Assembly: GCA_018434945.1 (NCBI GenBank)
Contig: JAHDOI010000065.1
Location: forward strand, 37,869-101,868
Reading direction: 5' to 3'
DNA length: 64,000 nucleotides
DNA from: Selenomonadales bacterium
GTDB taxonomy: Bacteria > Bacillota > Negativicutes > Sporomusales > UBA7701
A model generated the notes under the pieces. The model made no database searches. It saw nothing but the letters and a program-made list of their open reading frames with translations, and was not told where the DNA came from. Positions 32,297 to 40,581 of this stretch are shown here, piece by piece; the first letter of the stretch is position 1; every line of letters begins with the position of its first letter. The translations under genes were made by a program, and so were the position numbers.

Positions 32297-33070
32297 ATGC
32301 TCACCATTAATAATCTTCACAAACGGTTCGGCAAGGTCACGGCCGTGGCCGACGTCAGCCTGGAAGTGAAGAAAGGCGAGACGGTCGTGCTCATGGGCCC
32401 CTCGGGGTGCGGCAAGTCCACCACAATCCGCACCATCAACCGTCTCGTCGAGCCGGACGGAGGCAGAATCGTCTTCGCCGGCCGCGACATCACCGCCATC
32501 GCCCCCGAAGAAATGCGGACGGTGCGCAAACGCATCGGCTTTGTCTTCCAGCAGTTCAACCTCATCAGCCGCCTGACGGCCGAGGAGAACGTAATGCTGG
32601 GCCTCGTCATGGACGGGATGCCGCGGGAGCTGGCCAGCGACAAAGCCGTGGCCGCGCTCGCAAAGGTCGGCCTCGACAACTGCCGCGGCCAGAAACCCGG
32701 GGAACTGTCGGGCGGCCAGCAGCAGCGGGTGGGCATCGCCCGCGCGCTGGCCTTCGAACCCGAGCTGATGCTGTGGGACGAACCCACCGCGTCGCTCGAC
32801 CCCATCCTGGTCAGGGAAGTGCTCGTGGTCATGGAGGAACTCGCCAAGTACCGCGCCAACACCATGGTGGTCGTTACCCACGAGCTGCCGTTCGCCCTCC
32901 ACGTCGCCGACCGGATCGTACTCATGGACAAAGGCCGCGTCGTCGAAGAAGGCGTCCCGGACAAAGTCTTCGTCACCCCTGCCTCCGAGGTAGGCCAGCG
33001 CTACAAGGAACTCATCGAATACCAGATGAATACCAGCGCCCTTACCCTGGCCGGAAAACGCGTCGCCTGA
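32297..33070 (+). CDS. ABC ATPase partner of the giant permease
   Basis: 257-residue ATPase with Walker A GPSGCGKST (about 34-42), Q-loop VFQQFNLISRLTAEENV, signature LSGGQQQRVGIARA, Walker B LMLWDEPTASLDP and H-loop VVVTHELPF. By similarity it is closest to polar amino acid (GlnQ-type) ATPases, which pair with EAA-type permeases; this agrees with the EAA-like loop of the upstream permease. No solute-binding protein gene is nearby, so classic amino acid uptake is unlikely. Gene start ATG 32297 has GAGGTGAT upstream. Confidence 0.85.
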   Translation: MLTINNLHKRFGKVTAVADVSLEVKKGETVVLMGPSGCGKSTTIRTINRLVEPDGGRIVFAGRDITAIAPEEMRTVRKRIGFVFQQFNLISRLTAEENVMLGLVMDGMPRELASDKAVAALAKVGLDNCRGQKPGELSGGQQQRVGIARALAFEPELMLWDEPTASLDPILVREVLVVMEELAKYRANTMVVVTHELPFALHVADRIVLMDKGRVVEEGVPDKVFVTPASEVGQRYKELIEYQMNTSALTLAGKRVA

Positions 33071-33089
33071 TTCCCCTCATTTGGCACTT

Positions 33090-33116
33090 GCAGGAAAAGG
33101 GATTCTTTTGTAGAAT
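33090..33116 (+). promoter_or_regulatory. SigH-like promoter of lpxC
   Basis: GCAGGA (33090-33095), 17 bases, GAAT (33113-33116). The same stretch can be read as SigA TTGCAG-N17-TAGAAT (33088-33116), so dual recognition is possible. It lies 31 bases before the lpxC start. Confidence 0.65.
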
Positions 33117-33146
33117 TAATGATAGCTGTTTATCGGGAGGTTGCCC

Positions 33147-33971
33147 ATGTCTCAACAGACCACCCTGGCAAAAACAATCGCCTATACGGGAATAGGGCTT
33201 CACTCGGGCAAGGACGTTACCATCACCCTGCAGCCCGCAGCTGCCGACGCCGGCATTGTTTTCGTCCGCACCGACCTCCCGGGAGCGCCGCGGGTGAAGG
33301 CGACCGCCGCCAACGTGACATCGACCATGCGGGCGACGACGCTCGAAGACGGAGCCGCCAAGGTTTTTACCGTCGAGCACCTGCTGGCCGGCTTCCTGGC
33401 AATGGGAATCGACAACTGTATCGTCGAGATAACCGCCGCCGAGCCGCCGGTCGGTGACGGCAGCGCCCTACCCTTCGTGAAGCTGGTGCAGGAGGCCGGT
33501 ATCGCCGAACTGCCGGCGCCGTGCCGCTACGCTCCGCTGCCGGCGGCGCAGGCGGTCCGCCGCGCCGATAAATTCATCGTCATCCTGCCGTACGACGGCC
33601 TGCGGATAAGTTTCACGTCCGTGAATCCGCACCCGTTGATCGGCGTCCAATACGGCGACTTCGAAATCACCGCCGACACATTCATCCGCGAAATCGCCCC
33701 AGCCAGGACCATCGGATTCATGCACGAGGTCGAGGCACTCAAGGCGCAGGGCCTGGCGCTCGGCGGCAGCCTCGAAAACGCGGTGGTATACGACGACGAT
33801 AAGATACTGACCCCGCTGCGCTTTCCCGACGAACTGGTCAGACACAAGATTCTCGATGTGCTCGGCGACCTGGCGCTTGTCGGGCGGATCCGCGGCCACG
33901 TAATCGCGGTGAAATCCAGCCACGCGCTCAACACCGCGCTGGCGAAGCAAATAGCAAGTGCGCAAAAGTGA
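33147..33971 (+). CDS. lpxC: UDP-3-O-acyl-N-acetylglucosamine deacetylase LpxC
   Basis: Committed zinc deacetylase of lipid A synthesis. Zinc-ligand and catalytic motifs are visible: [16 protein letters not shown] (His near 78), a central [14 protein letters not shown] and [20 protein letters not shown] (ligand His/Asp region near 235). 274 residues is slightly short but within the family. Start: ATG 33147 with GGGAGG upstream; TTG 33141 is too close to that site. It heads lpxC-fabZ-lpxA-lpxI, with its own SigH-like promoter, so a rate-limiting step has its own control. Confidence 0.95.
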   Translation: MSQQTTLAKTIAYTGIGLHSGKDVTITLQPAAADAGIVFVRTDLPGAPRVKATAANVTSTMRATTLEDGAAKVFTVEHLLAGFLAMGIDNCIVEITAAEPPVGDGSALPFVKLVQEAGIAELPAPCRYAPLPAAQAVRRADKFIVILPYDGLRISFTSVNPHPLIGVQYGDFEITADTFIREIAPARTIGFMHEVEALKAQGLALGGSLENAVVYDDDKILTPLRFPDELVRHKILDVLGDLALVGRIRGHVIAVKSSHALNTALAKQIASAQK

Positions 33972-33988
33972 CGAGGAGGACTGCTACC

Positions 33989-34411
33989 ATGTTGACCGTG
34001 CCGCAGATTCAGGCGATCATCCCGCATCGTTACCCGTTCCTGTTGGTCGACCGCATCATCGAAATCGAGCCCATGAAAAGAGCCGTGGGCATTAAAAATG
34101 TCACCGCCAACGAGCAGTTCTTCCAGGGCCATTTCCCCGGCAAACCCATCATGCCCGGCGTCCTGCTTCTCGAAGCGATGGCTCAGGTCGGCGGCGTGGC
34201 GATGCTCTACGGCGAGGAATTCTCCGGCAAGCTGGCGGTTTTCGCCGGCATCGACCGGGTAAAATTCCGCAAGCCGGTGGTGCCGGGCGACCAAGTGCGG
34301 ATGGTGGCCGAGATCATCAAGATGCGCGGTACCATGGGCAAAATATGGGCCGAGGCATATGTCGACGGCGAACTGGTAGCCGAGGGAGAATTCCTGTTCG
34401 CCCTCACATAA
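33989..34411 (+). CDS. fabZ: 3-hydroxyacyl-ACP dehydratase FabZ
   Basis: Hot-dog-fold dehydratase of fatty acid elongation; competes with LpxA for 3-hydroxyacyl-ACP. Motifs are [11 protein letters not shown] (about 11-21), [20 protein letters not shown] with catalytic His (near 46) and Glu (near 60). 140 residues is normal. Start: ATG 33989 with GAGGAGGA upstream; an upstream GTG (33968) overlaps lpxC. Position between lpxC and lpxA is the classic arrangement. Confidence 0.95.
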   Translation: MLTVPQIQAIIPHRYPFLLVDRIIEIEPMKRAVGIKNVTANEQFFQGHFPGKPIMPGVLLLEAMAQVGGVAMLYGEEFSGKLAVFAGIDRVKFRKPVVPGDQVRMVAEIIKMRGTMGKIWAEAYVDGELVAEGEFLFALT

Positions 34412-34520
34412 AAATAGAAGCAATCAGGATATAACTGGCATAGTTAATGTGAAAAATCGTCCTATAGGGCAATCGTTTAAATTTTTGCCAATATTTGCGC
34501 CTATAGCCCCTGCCACCATT

Positions 34521-34534
34521 CGACTGGGTAGTCG
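34521..34534 (+). promoter_or_regulatory. Operator-like inverted repeat CGACT-N4-AGTCG upstream of lpxA
   Basis: CGACT-GGGT-AGTCG, sharing ACTG-N-GTAGTC with the ompM1 repeat and GACT-N4-AGTC with the tolC repeat. A weak -10 (TATAAA, 34538-34543) lies just downstream, so a bound protein could affect an lpxA promoter. 62 bases separate it from the lpxA start. Confidence 0.45.
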
Positions 34535-34595
34535 GATTATAAATAACAAGGCTGGCCACGGGCTGCGGCCGCGACAACAGTAAGGAGATGAGCTG

Positions 34596-35417
34596 ATGAA
34601 GCCGGAAACTGTCGTAATACCGATCCGTAAAATACACGAAACAGCTGTCATACATCCGGGCGCCCGCATCGGCAAAGAAGTGGAGATCGGCCCGTACGCG
34701 GTCATCGGCGAAAACGTCCTGATCGGCGACGGCACAAAGATCGGCGCTCATGCCGTGATCGACGGCTGGACCAGTATCGGCAAGAATTGCATCATTTACC
34801 CCAGCGCTTCCATCGGCACCGATCCCCAGGACCTCAAGTTCCGCGGCGAAAAAAGCTACGTTTTCATAGGCGACGAAACCCAGATCCGCGAATTCGCCAC
34901 CGTAAACCGGGCAACAGGCGAGGGCGAGGAAACCCGCATCGGCTCGAACTGCCTCCTGCAGGCCTACACCCACGTCGCTCACAACTGCATCCTCGGCAAC
35001 CACGTTATCATGTCCAACTGCGCCACGCTGGCCGGACACGTAATCGTGGAAGACCGGGCGATCATCAGCGGACTGACCGGGGTCCACCAGTTCGTCAAGA
35101 TCGGCCGCAACGCCTTCGTCGGCGGCGCCTCCAAGGTTGTCCAGGACGTGCCCCCGTTCGTCATCGTCGATGGCCACCCCGCCAAAGTCTGCGGCCTAAA
35201 CAGCGTGGGCATAGCCCGCGCCGGCATCAGCGAACTGGCCCGCCGCAACCTCAAGAAGGCCTATAAGATTCTGTACCGGTCAAACCTCTCCCTTCCGCAG
35301 GCGATTGCCGTGATGGAGCAGGAACTAGACTCCTGCGAGGAAGTCGAACACTTCCTCCGCTTCCTCCGCAACGCCGAACGCGGCATCTGCCGCGGCCGCA
35401 GGGACGAAGAAGAATAG
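34596..35417 (+). CDS. lpxA: UDP-N-acetylglucosamine acyltransferase LpxA
   Basis: First enzyme of lipid A synthesis: transfers a 3-hydroxyacyl chain from ACP to UDP-GlcNAc. A left-handed beta-helix of hexapeptide repeats (about 10-195) is obvious; the catalytic histidine is in LLQAYTHVAHNCILGN (His near 127-130), and the C-terminal helical cap follows (about 200-273). 273 residues is slightly longer than E. coli LpxA (262) because of an RRDEEE-type charged tail. AAGGAG lies before ATG 34596. A 184-base gap with an operator-like repeat separates it from fabZ. Confidence 0.95.
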   Translation: MKPETVVIPIRKIHETAVIHPGARIGKEVEIGPYAVIGENVLIGDGTKIGAHAVIDGWTSIGKNCIIYPSASIGTDPQDLKFRGEKSYVFIGDETQIREFATVNRATGEGEETRIGSNCLLQAYTHVAHNCILGNHVIMSNCATLAGHVIVEDRAIISGLTGVHQFVKIGRNAFVGGASKVVQDVPPFVIVDGHPAKVCGLNSVGIARAGISELARRNLKKAYKILYRSNLSLPQAIAVMEQELDSCEEVEHFLRFLRNAERGICRGRRDEEE

Positions 35418-35471
35418 AAACCGGCAGGCCGCCGGAGCACTTTTTCCGCCGGCCGCGTAAGGAGTATCGGG

Positions 35472-36275
35472 ATGAAGACAATAGGATTACTGGCCGGCGT
35501 TGGCAGACTGCCGGTAGAATTTGCCCGTGCCGCCTCCGGCATGGGCTTTACCGTGATTGCCGTCGGCGTTGTCCCGGGGGTCGACCCCGAACTGGCCCGA
35601 GTGGCAAGCAAATACCACGAAATCGGTGCCGGCGAACTGGGCCGGATCATCGCATCCCTCAAAGATGAAGGCGTCAGCGAGGTCACCATGCTCGGCAAAG
35701 TGACCAAAGAACTGCTGTTCACTGGCGCCGTTAAGCTCGACGACCGGGCCCGGAAACTGTTCGCCGGCCTTACCGACAACAGCGACGACACCATCATGCT
35801 CGCTCTGGTGCGCGAACTGGCGCTCGAAGGCATCGGCGTGCTCGACCAGACCGCCCTGATCCGCGCCCTGATGCCGCCGCCCGGCCTTATAACCAAACGG
35901 CCGCCGACCGCCGCCGAGGAGGCCGACATGGAATTCGGCTTCCGCATGGCCAAGGAAATCGGCGCCCTCGACATCGGACAGACGGTTGTCGTCAAAAACA
36001 GAGCGGTGCTCGCTGTCGAAGCCATCGAAGGCACCGACGCCTGCATCCGTCGCGGCGGTCAGCTCGGGCGGGGCGGGGCGGTTGTCGCCAAAGTCGCCAA
36101 GCCCAGTCAGGATGCCCGTTTCGACGTACCGGCGGTCGGCGCCGACACCATCAGGGCCATGATCGAAGGCGGCGCTACCGCCCTGGTGATCGAGGCGGGC
36201 CGGACGCTGCTGGTGGACCGTAACAAGGTCGTGGCGCTGGCCGACGAGAACAACATCGCCATCATTGCCCGCTGA
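35472..36275 (+). CDS. lpxI: UDP-2,3-diacylglucosamine pyrophosphatase LpxI
   Basis: Hydrolyses UDP-2,3-diacylglucosamine to lipid X. It is LpxI (DUF1009), unrelated to the metallophosphoesterase LpxH, recognisable from GLLAGVGRLPVEFARAA at the start, EVTMLGKVTKELLF near 75, and a C-terminal FDVPAVGADTIRAMIEGGAT. 267 residues is normal. It follows lpxA closely, and lpxB would follow directly if TnpB element 2 had not inserted between. Confidence 0.94.
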   Translation: MKTIGLLAGVGRLPVEFARAASGMGFTVIAVGVVPGVDPELARVASKYHEIGAGELGRIIASLKDEGVSEVTMLGKVTKELLFTGAVKLDDRARKLFAGLTDNSDDTIMLALVRELALEGIGVLDQTALIRALMPPPGLITKRPPTAAEEADMEFGFRMAKEIGALDIGQTVVVKNRAVLAVEAIEGTDACIRRGGQLGRGGAVVAKVAKPSQDARFDVPAVGADTIRAMIEGGATALVIEAGRTLLVDRNKVVALADENNIAIIAR

Positions 36276-36280
36276 TTTTT

Positions 36281-36346
36281 GCCACAGAGGCATAGAGACA
36301 CTGTGAGAAGAGGGAAACTATCTCCGGGTCTCTGTCGTCCTGTGGC
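36281..36346 (+). repeat. Palindromic element after lpxI
   Basis: GCCACAG (36281-36287) pairs with CTGTGGC (36340-36346), and AGAGAC with GTCTCT inside, giving a long interrupted hairpin. It may terminate lpxI (TCGTGTTTT follows). It lies 16 bases from the right end of TnpB element 2. Elements of this form are often dispersed in bacterial genomes (inference). Confidence 0.55.
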
Positions 36347-36480
36347 TCGTGTTTTAGCGCGGTTGACGTACTCCCACCCCTGAAGGGAATGGGATTCTGG
36401 CATCATTGACAGTTGCCCGCTAAGCAGGTCTTATACCTTCTCTTCCATGGGTCGACGTCTCAACCCTAAGAATGTTCTTT
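36342..36480 (-). ncRNA. Predicted omega/reRNA of TnpB copy 2
   Basis: Reverse-strand equivalent of the copy 1 guide RNA. The scaffold ends at GTCAA (36363-36367 on the minus strand) and the guide would begin CCGCGCTAAAACACGAG and run into the palindromic element. The 5' limit is approximate. Confidence 0.45.
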
Positions 36481-37592
36481 GCCGCGTTTGAGTCCCGGTC
36501 ATGTTTGGCCCCGCAGTCTGGACATTGCCACGCCCGCACGGTCAGCGGTAACTCACCCAGCATATGGCCGCATACAGAACAGGTTTTGCTTGTCGGTTCG
36601 AAGCGAGGGATTTTCACCAGCGTTGCTCCCGCCTTTGGGCACTGATGCGCCAGTATACCGAGAAATTGGCCGTGCCCCAGGTCGCCGCTCTTCCGTCCCC
36701 ATAGCCGCTGCATGGCCTTGAGATTCAGATCTTCGACACAGATCAAGGCGTAGGCGCCGGCGAGACGAGCCGCCAGCTTGAAATGGTAGTCCCGTCGCCG
36801 GTTGGCGATCTTCCTGTGAGCTCTGGACAGCTCCAGCTTAGCCCGTTTTCTGTTGCTGCTGCTTTTCTTTTTGCGGGATAAGCTCCGGTTCAACCTCTTG
36901 ACGGTCTTTGCGGCCTTCGTGAAAAACTGGGGAGCTTCTTCTGTCAGTCCATCCGAGCCTACGAGAAAAGTCTTGAGTCCGAAGTCCAGCCCGACGCTGT
37001 TACCCGTTCTGGGTAGGACGAGATTCTCACACTTTTCGCAGACAAAGTAGATGTAGATATTACCCAATGCGTCCCGTTTGACGGTGACGGTCTTGATCTT
37101 ACCCTCGATATCACGTGACTTGAAGTATTTATATACCTTGCCTTGGATAAGCACTTTGTTGCCATCCAAAAGCCTGTACCCAGCTTGCTTAAGTGTAAAG
37201 GACCTGTACTTCCTGACTTTTTGAAAAGACGGCGGGGCGGTGCGGATTCCGGACTTTCGGTTGCGGAAAAACAGTTTGTATGCCCTGTCGATACGCTGGG
37301 CAATGTCTTGGATAGCCTGAGAGCCTACGATGGTCCAGAACGCGTATTTCGGTCGCTTCTTAAGTTTGGTGATGTGCTTCTGGAGACGGTATAGCCCAAG
37401 GGATTTCCCATAGAGCCGGTAGTATCGCTTATGTAGAGCGATGCAGTGGTTGTATATGATGCCGGCCACGTTGATCGCCTGATGCAACCTCTTATTCATT
37501 TTGTTTTGGTAGAGTTTATAGCAGTAGGTTTTCATATCATTATTTTAGCATTTCTGTGCATGCCAAACAAGCGTTCGCATTAATCTATCCGC
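36363..37592 (-). mobile_element. IS200/IS605-type element carrying only tnpB (copy 2)
   Basis: Same right-end sequence as copy 1 (hairpin then GTCAA, ending at 36363) and same left-end words (GAACGCTTGTTTGGCA at 37561-37576 on the minus strand, GCGGAT to 37592). It is inserted against transcription between lpxI and lpxB. No tnpA. Confidence 0.75.
36420..37535 (-). CDS. tnpB: TnpB RNA-guided nuclease, copy 2
   Basis: 371-residue paralogue of the TnpB at 26989, of equal length. RuvC residues are conserved (D184 in GLDFGLKTF, E269 in CVEDLNLKAM, aspartates in HDRDSNAAKN) and the zinc finger is CSVCGH / CPDCG. It appears intact. Differences are scattered, so the two elements did not arise by a recent duplication. 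Antisense orientation relative to the lpx genes means its transcript could interfere with lpxI read-through. ATG 37535 (minus strand) has only a weak AATGATAT leader. Confidence 0.92.
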   Translation of the reverse strand: MKTYCYKLYQNKMNKRLHQAINVAGIIYNHCIALHKRYYRLYGKSLGLYRLQKHITKLKKRPKYAFWTIVGSQAIQDIAQRIDRAYKLFFRNRKSGIRTAPPSFQKVRKYRSFTLKQAGYRLLDGNKVLIQGKVYKYFKSRDIEGKIKTVTVKRDALGNIYIYFVCEKCENLVLPRTGNSVGLDFGLKTFLVGSDGLTEEAPQFFTKAAKTVKRLNRSLSRKKKSSSNRKRAKLELSRAHRKIANRRRDYHFKLAARLAGAYALICVEDLNLKAMQRLWGRKSGDLGHGQFLGILAHQCPKAGATLVKIPRFEPTSKTCSVCGHMLGELPLTVRAWQCPDCGAKHDRDSNAAKNILRVETSTHGREGIRPA

Positions 37593-37629
37593 TTAAGACG
37601 TTGGCTGTCTGCTATGTTTACTGTAATCT

Positions 37630-37658
37630 TGGACAACCGCGCGTATTTGGGATAAACT
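37630..37658 (+). promoter_or_regulatory. Possible SigA promoter of lpxB
   Basis: TGGACA (37630-37635), 17 bases, TAAACT (37653-37658). It lies just beyond TnpB element 2 and could supply the lpxB-msbA-waaA block that the insertion cut off from lpxC/lpxA. The -10 is weak. Confidence 0.4.
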
Positions 37659-37681
37659 AGTATTATCCGAGGGGATTTGCC

Positions 37682-38833
37682 ATGTACAAAATTTTCATCT
37701 CCGCCGGCGAGGCGTCCGGCGACCTCAACGGCGCCAGCGTCGCCGCAGCCTTGAGGAATATACGGCCCGACATCAAGCTTTCGGGGATGGGCGGAGAAAT
37801 GATGCGCGCCGCCGGGGTGGAGATCGTCTACGACATCGCCGACCTCGGCGTCATGGGGATCGTGGAGATCGCCAAGAGCCTGCCCAAACTCTTCCGGCTG
37901 CGGGACTTCCTTGCCGACTGGATGGCGCGTGAACGCCCCGACGTCCTGGTCGTCATCGACTATCCCGGGTTCAACACCCGGCTGGCCAAAGTCGCCAAAC
38001 GGCTCGGCATCCCGGTCATATCCTACATCAGCCCCTCGGCCTGGGCATGGGGGCGCGGCCGGGCCAAAGAGGTCGCCGAAACGGTCACCAAAGTCGCTGC
38101 CATCTTCCCCTTCGAAGCCGACGTTTATCGCCAGGCAGGCGCCGACGTAGTCTTCGTCGGCCATCCCCTGCTCGACATCGTCAAGCCCTCGCTGCCGAAA
38201 GACGAGGCATACCGCCTGTTCGGCGCCGACCCGGCGCGGCCGGTTGTGCTGCTCATGCCGGGCAGCAGGCGGCAGGAAATCGACAAACTGCTGCCCGTCA
38301 TGCTGTCGGCGATGGAAAAAGTCGCCGAAAGTGTGCCGGATTGTCAAATATTTTTGCCGGTAGCCTCGACAATTTCCCGGGAAATATTGCAAAATATAAT
38401 AGATGGCTACAAATTAGATATACGCCTCACCGCCGGCAACAACTACGATCTGATGAACATTGGCACCGTGGCGGTCGCAGCTTCCGGCACCGCCACCCTC
38501 GAAGCCGCCATCATGGGTCTGCCGACAGTCATCGTCTACAAAGTCGTGGCCCTTACCTACCTGCTGGGCAAGGTGCTCGTCAAGATCCCCCATATCGGCC
38601 TGCCCAACATCGTCGCCGGCCGCCGCATCGTCCCCGAACTTCTGCAGGGCGAGGCCACCGCCGCCAACATCGCCCGCGAAACGCTGCCCATCGTCACCGA
38701 CCCGGCCGTTCATGGCCGCATCGCCGCCGACCTGGCCGACGTCAGGCGGAGGCTGGGCGAGAGCGGGGCGGTGGGAAGGGTAGCCCAAGTCATACTTGAA
38801 GTGGCCGCGCGCGGCCACGGAGGAGCGGCATGA
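37682..38833 (+). CDS. lpxB: Lipid-A-disaccharide synthase LpxB
   Basis: GT19 glycosyltransferase joining lipid X and UDP-diacylglucosamine. Signatures are FISAGEASGDLNGA at the N-terminus, YISPSAWAWGRGR (near 120-132), LMPGSRRQEIDKLLPVM (near 197-213) and the donor site AASGTATLEAAIMGLPTVIV (near 262-281). 383 residues is normal. GAGGGGAT lies upstream of ATG 37682. It overlaps msbA by 4 bases (ATGA) and begins the lpxB-msbA-waaA-lpxK-kdsB-kdsA-kdsD-kdsC chain. Confidence 0.95.
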   Translation: MYKIFISAGEASGDLNGASVAAALRNIRPDIKLSGMGGEMMRAAGVEIVYDIADLGVMGIVEIAKSLPKLFRLRDFLADWMARERPDVLVVIDYPGFNTRLAKVAKRLGIPVISYISPSAWAWGRGRAKEVAETVTKVAAIFPFEADVYRQAGADVVFVGHPLLDIVKPSLPKDEAYRLFGADPARPVVLLMPGSRRQEIDKLLPVMLSAMEKVAESVPDCQIFLPVASTISREILQNIIDGYKLDIRLTAGNNYDLMNIGTVAVAASGTATLEAAIMGLPTVIVYKVVALTYLLGKVLVKIPHIGLPNIVAGRRIVPELLQGEATAANIARETLPIVTDPAVHGRIAADLADVRRRLGESGAVGRVAQVILEVAARGHGGAA

Positions 38834-40578
38834 ATCTATACCTGCGCTTGCTGAAATATGTCCGGCCCTATTTGCTCCGGGTCGTCGTCGCCGTCATCTG
38901 CATCATCCTGGCAGCGGCGGCCAACCTTTACGTGCCCTGGATCATAAAGGACGTCATCGACGACGTCCTGACCGCCAAGGACATGGCCATGCTCAACATC
39001 ATCGCCGGCGGCATCATCGTGGTGTTCCTGCTGCGCGGTATCTTTTTCTACGGCCAGACCTACCTCATGGCGTTCGTCGGCCAGCGGGTCATCATCGACA
39101 TCCGCGAAGCCCTCTACCGCCACCTGCAGCGCCTGTCGCTGTCCTACTTCGAAACGCGCCGCACCGGCGCCATCATGAGCTACATCACCAACGACGTCGC
39201 CGCCCTCCAGGCGGCCCTGGTCGAGAGCGTCATCGAAATGCTGACCGAAAGCGTCATCCTGGTCGGTTCGATGGCCGCCATGTTCTTCATCCACTGGAAG
39301 CTGTCCCTCCTGACCTTCATCACCCTGCCGCTCGTTTTCCAGGCCATCAACATCTTCGGCAAGAAACTGCGGCGGGCCGGGGCGGTCATGCAGGAACGCG
39401 CCGCCGACATAACCTCGGTGCTCCAGGAAACCGTGCTGGCCGTGCGGGTCATAAAGTCGTTCGTCCGCGAAGACTATGAAATCGAGCGCTTCGGCCGCGA
39501 AAACTACAATAACTTCCGGGCCCAGATGAAAAGCTCCCAGCTCATGGCCACCCTCACCCCCCTGATAGAATTCCTCGCCGCCATCGGCGTCACGGTAATC
39601 ATCTGGTACGGCGGCCACGAGGTCATAGGCGGCAGCCTGACGACCGGGGCGCTCATGGCCTTCCTCATCTACGTCGTCAACCTGTCCAACCCCATCAAAC
39701 GTCTCAGCCGCGTGTACGGCAACATCCAGAAGGCGCTGGCCGCGGCCCAGCGGGTCTTCGAAGTCCTCGACACCGAACCGGACATCCAGGACAAGCCCGG
39801 CGCCGGCGACCTGCCGGCCATCAACGGCGAAGTCGCCTTCCACAACGTCAGCTTCGAATACAAGCCCGGGGAACCCGCCCTGGTGGATATATCGCTCACC
39901 GCAAGGCCGGGACAGGTCGTCGCCATCGTTGGCCCCAGCGGTGCCGGCAAGACGACCATCGCCAACCTCATCCCCCGTTTCTACGACCCATCCGCCGGCT
40001 ACATCGCCATCGACGGCGTCGACATCAAAACCGTCACCCTCGCCTCCCTGCGCCGCCAGATCGGCATCGTGCCCCAGGAAACCATGCTCTTCAACGGCAC
40101 GGTGTACGAAAACATCCTCTACGGCGACCTCGACGCCCCGCGCGAAGCGGTGATCGCCGCCGCAAGGGCGGCCAACGCCGACAACTTCATCATGGAGATG
40201 CCCGAGGGCTACGATACCCAGATCGGCGAGCGCGGCGCCAAACTGTCCGGCGGGCAGCGCCAACGCATCGCCATCGCCCGCGCCATCCTGAAAAACCCCC
40301 GCGTCCTCATCCTCGACGAAGCCACCTCGGCGCTCGACACAGAGAGCGAAGCCCTCGTCCAGGAAGCCCTGGACAAGCTGATGGTCGGACGGACGTCGTT
40401 CGTCATCGCCCACCGTCTTTCCACCGTGCAGCGGGCCGACGTCATCCTTGTCATGGAACGCGGCCGGATAATCGAACAGGGCTCGCACGCGACCCTCATA
40501 AATACCGGCGGCCTGTACAGCAAGCTTTACCAGGTCCAATTCGAGTCGCGGACGGAGGCTCCGTCCAAAGAGGTATAA
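38830..40578 (+). CDS. msbA: Lipid A flippase MsbA
   Basis: Half-size ABC exporter (582 residues) that flips Kdo-lipid A across the inner membrane. Six TM helices (about 15-300) precede the ATPase with Walker A GPSGAGKTT (about 373), signature LSGGQRQRIAIARA (about 474), Walker B VLILDEATSALD and H-loop VIAHRLSTV. Its place between lpxB and waaA supports MsbA rather than a drug exporter. It overlaps lpxB and precedes waaA by 3 bases. Confidence 0.93.
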   Translation: MNLYLRLLKYVRPYLLRVVVAVICIILAAAANLYVPWIIKDVIDDVLTAKDMAMLNIIAGGIIVVFLLRGIFFYGQTYLMAFVGQRVIIDIREALYRHLQRLSLSYFETRRTGAIMSYITNDVAALQAALVESVIEMLTESVILVGSMAAMFFIHWKLSLLTFITLPLVFQAINIFGKKLRRAGAVMQERAADITSVLQETVLAVRVIKSFVREDYEIERFGRENYNNFRAQMKSSQLMATLTPLIEFLAAIGVTVIIWYGGHEVIGGSLTTGALMAFLIYVVNLSNPIKRLSRVYGNIQKALAAAQRVFEVLDTEPDIQDKPGAGDLPAINGEVAFHNVSFEYKPGEPALVDISLTARPGQVVAIVGPSGAGKTTIANLIPRFYDPSAGYIAIDGVDIKTVTLASLRRQIGIVPQETMLFNGTVYENILYGDLDAPREAVIAAARAANADNFIMEMPEGYDTQIGERGAKLSGGQRQRIAIARAILKNPRVLILDEATSALDTESEALVQEALDKLMVGRTSFVIAHRLSTVQRADVILVMERGRIIEQGSHATLINTGGLYSKLYQVQFESRTEAPSKEV

Positions 40579-40581
40579 CCG

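Noticed and set aside
32297..33070. Naming the ATPase glnQ
   Set aside because: Similarity to GlnQ-type ATPases is clear, but there is no binding protein and the permease partner is not an amino acid permease, so a glutamine role is unsupported.
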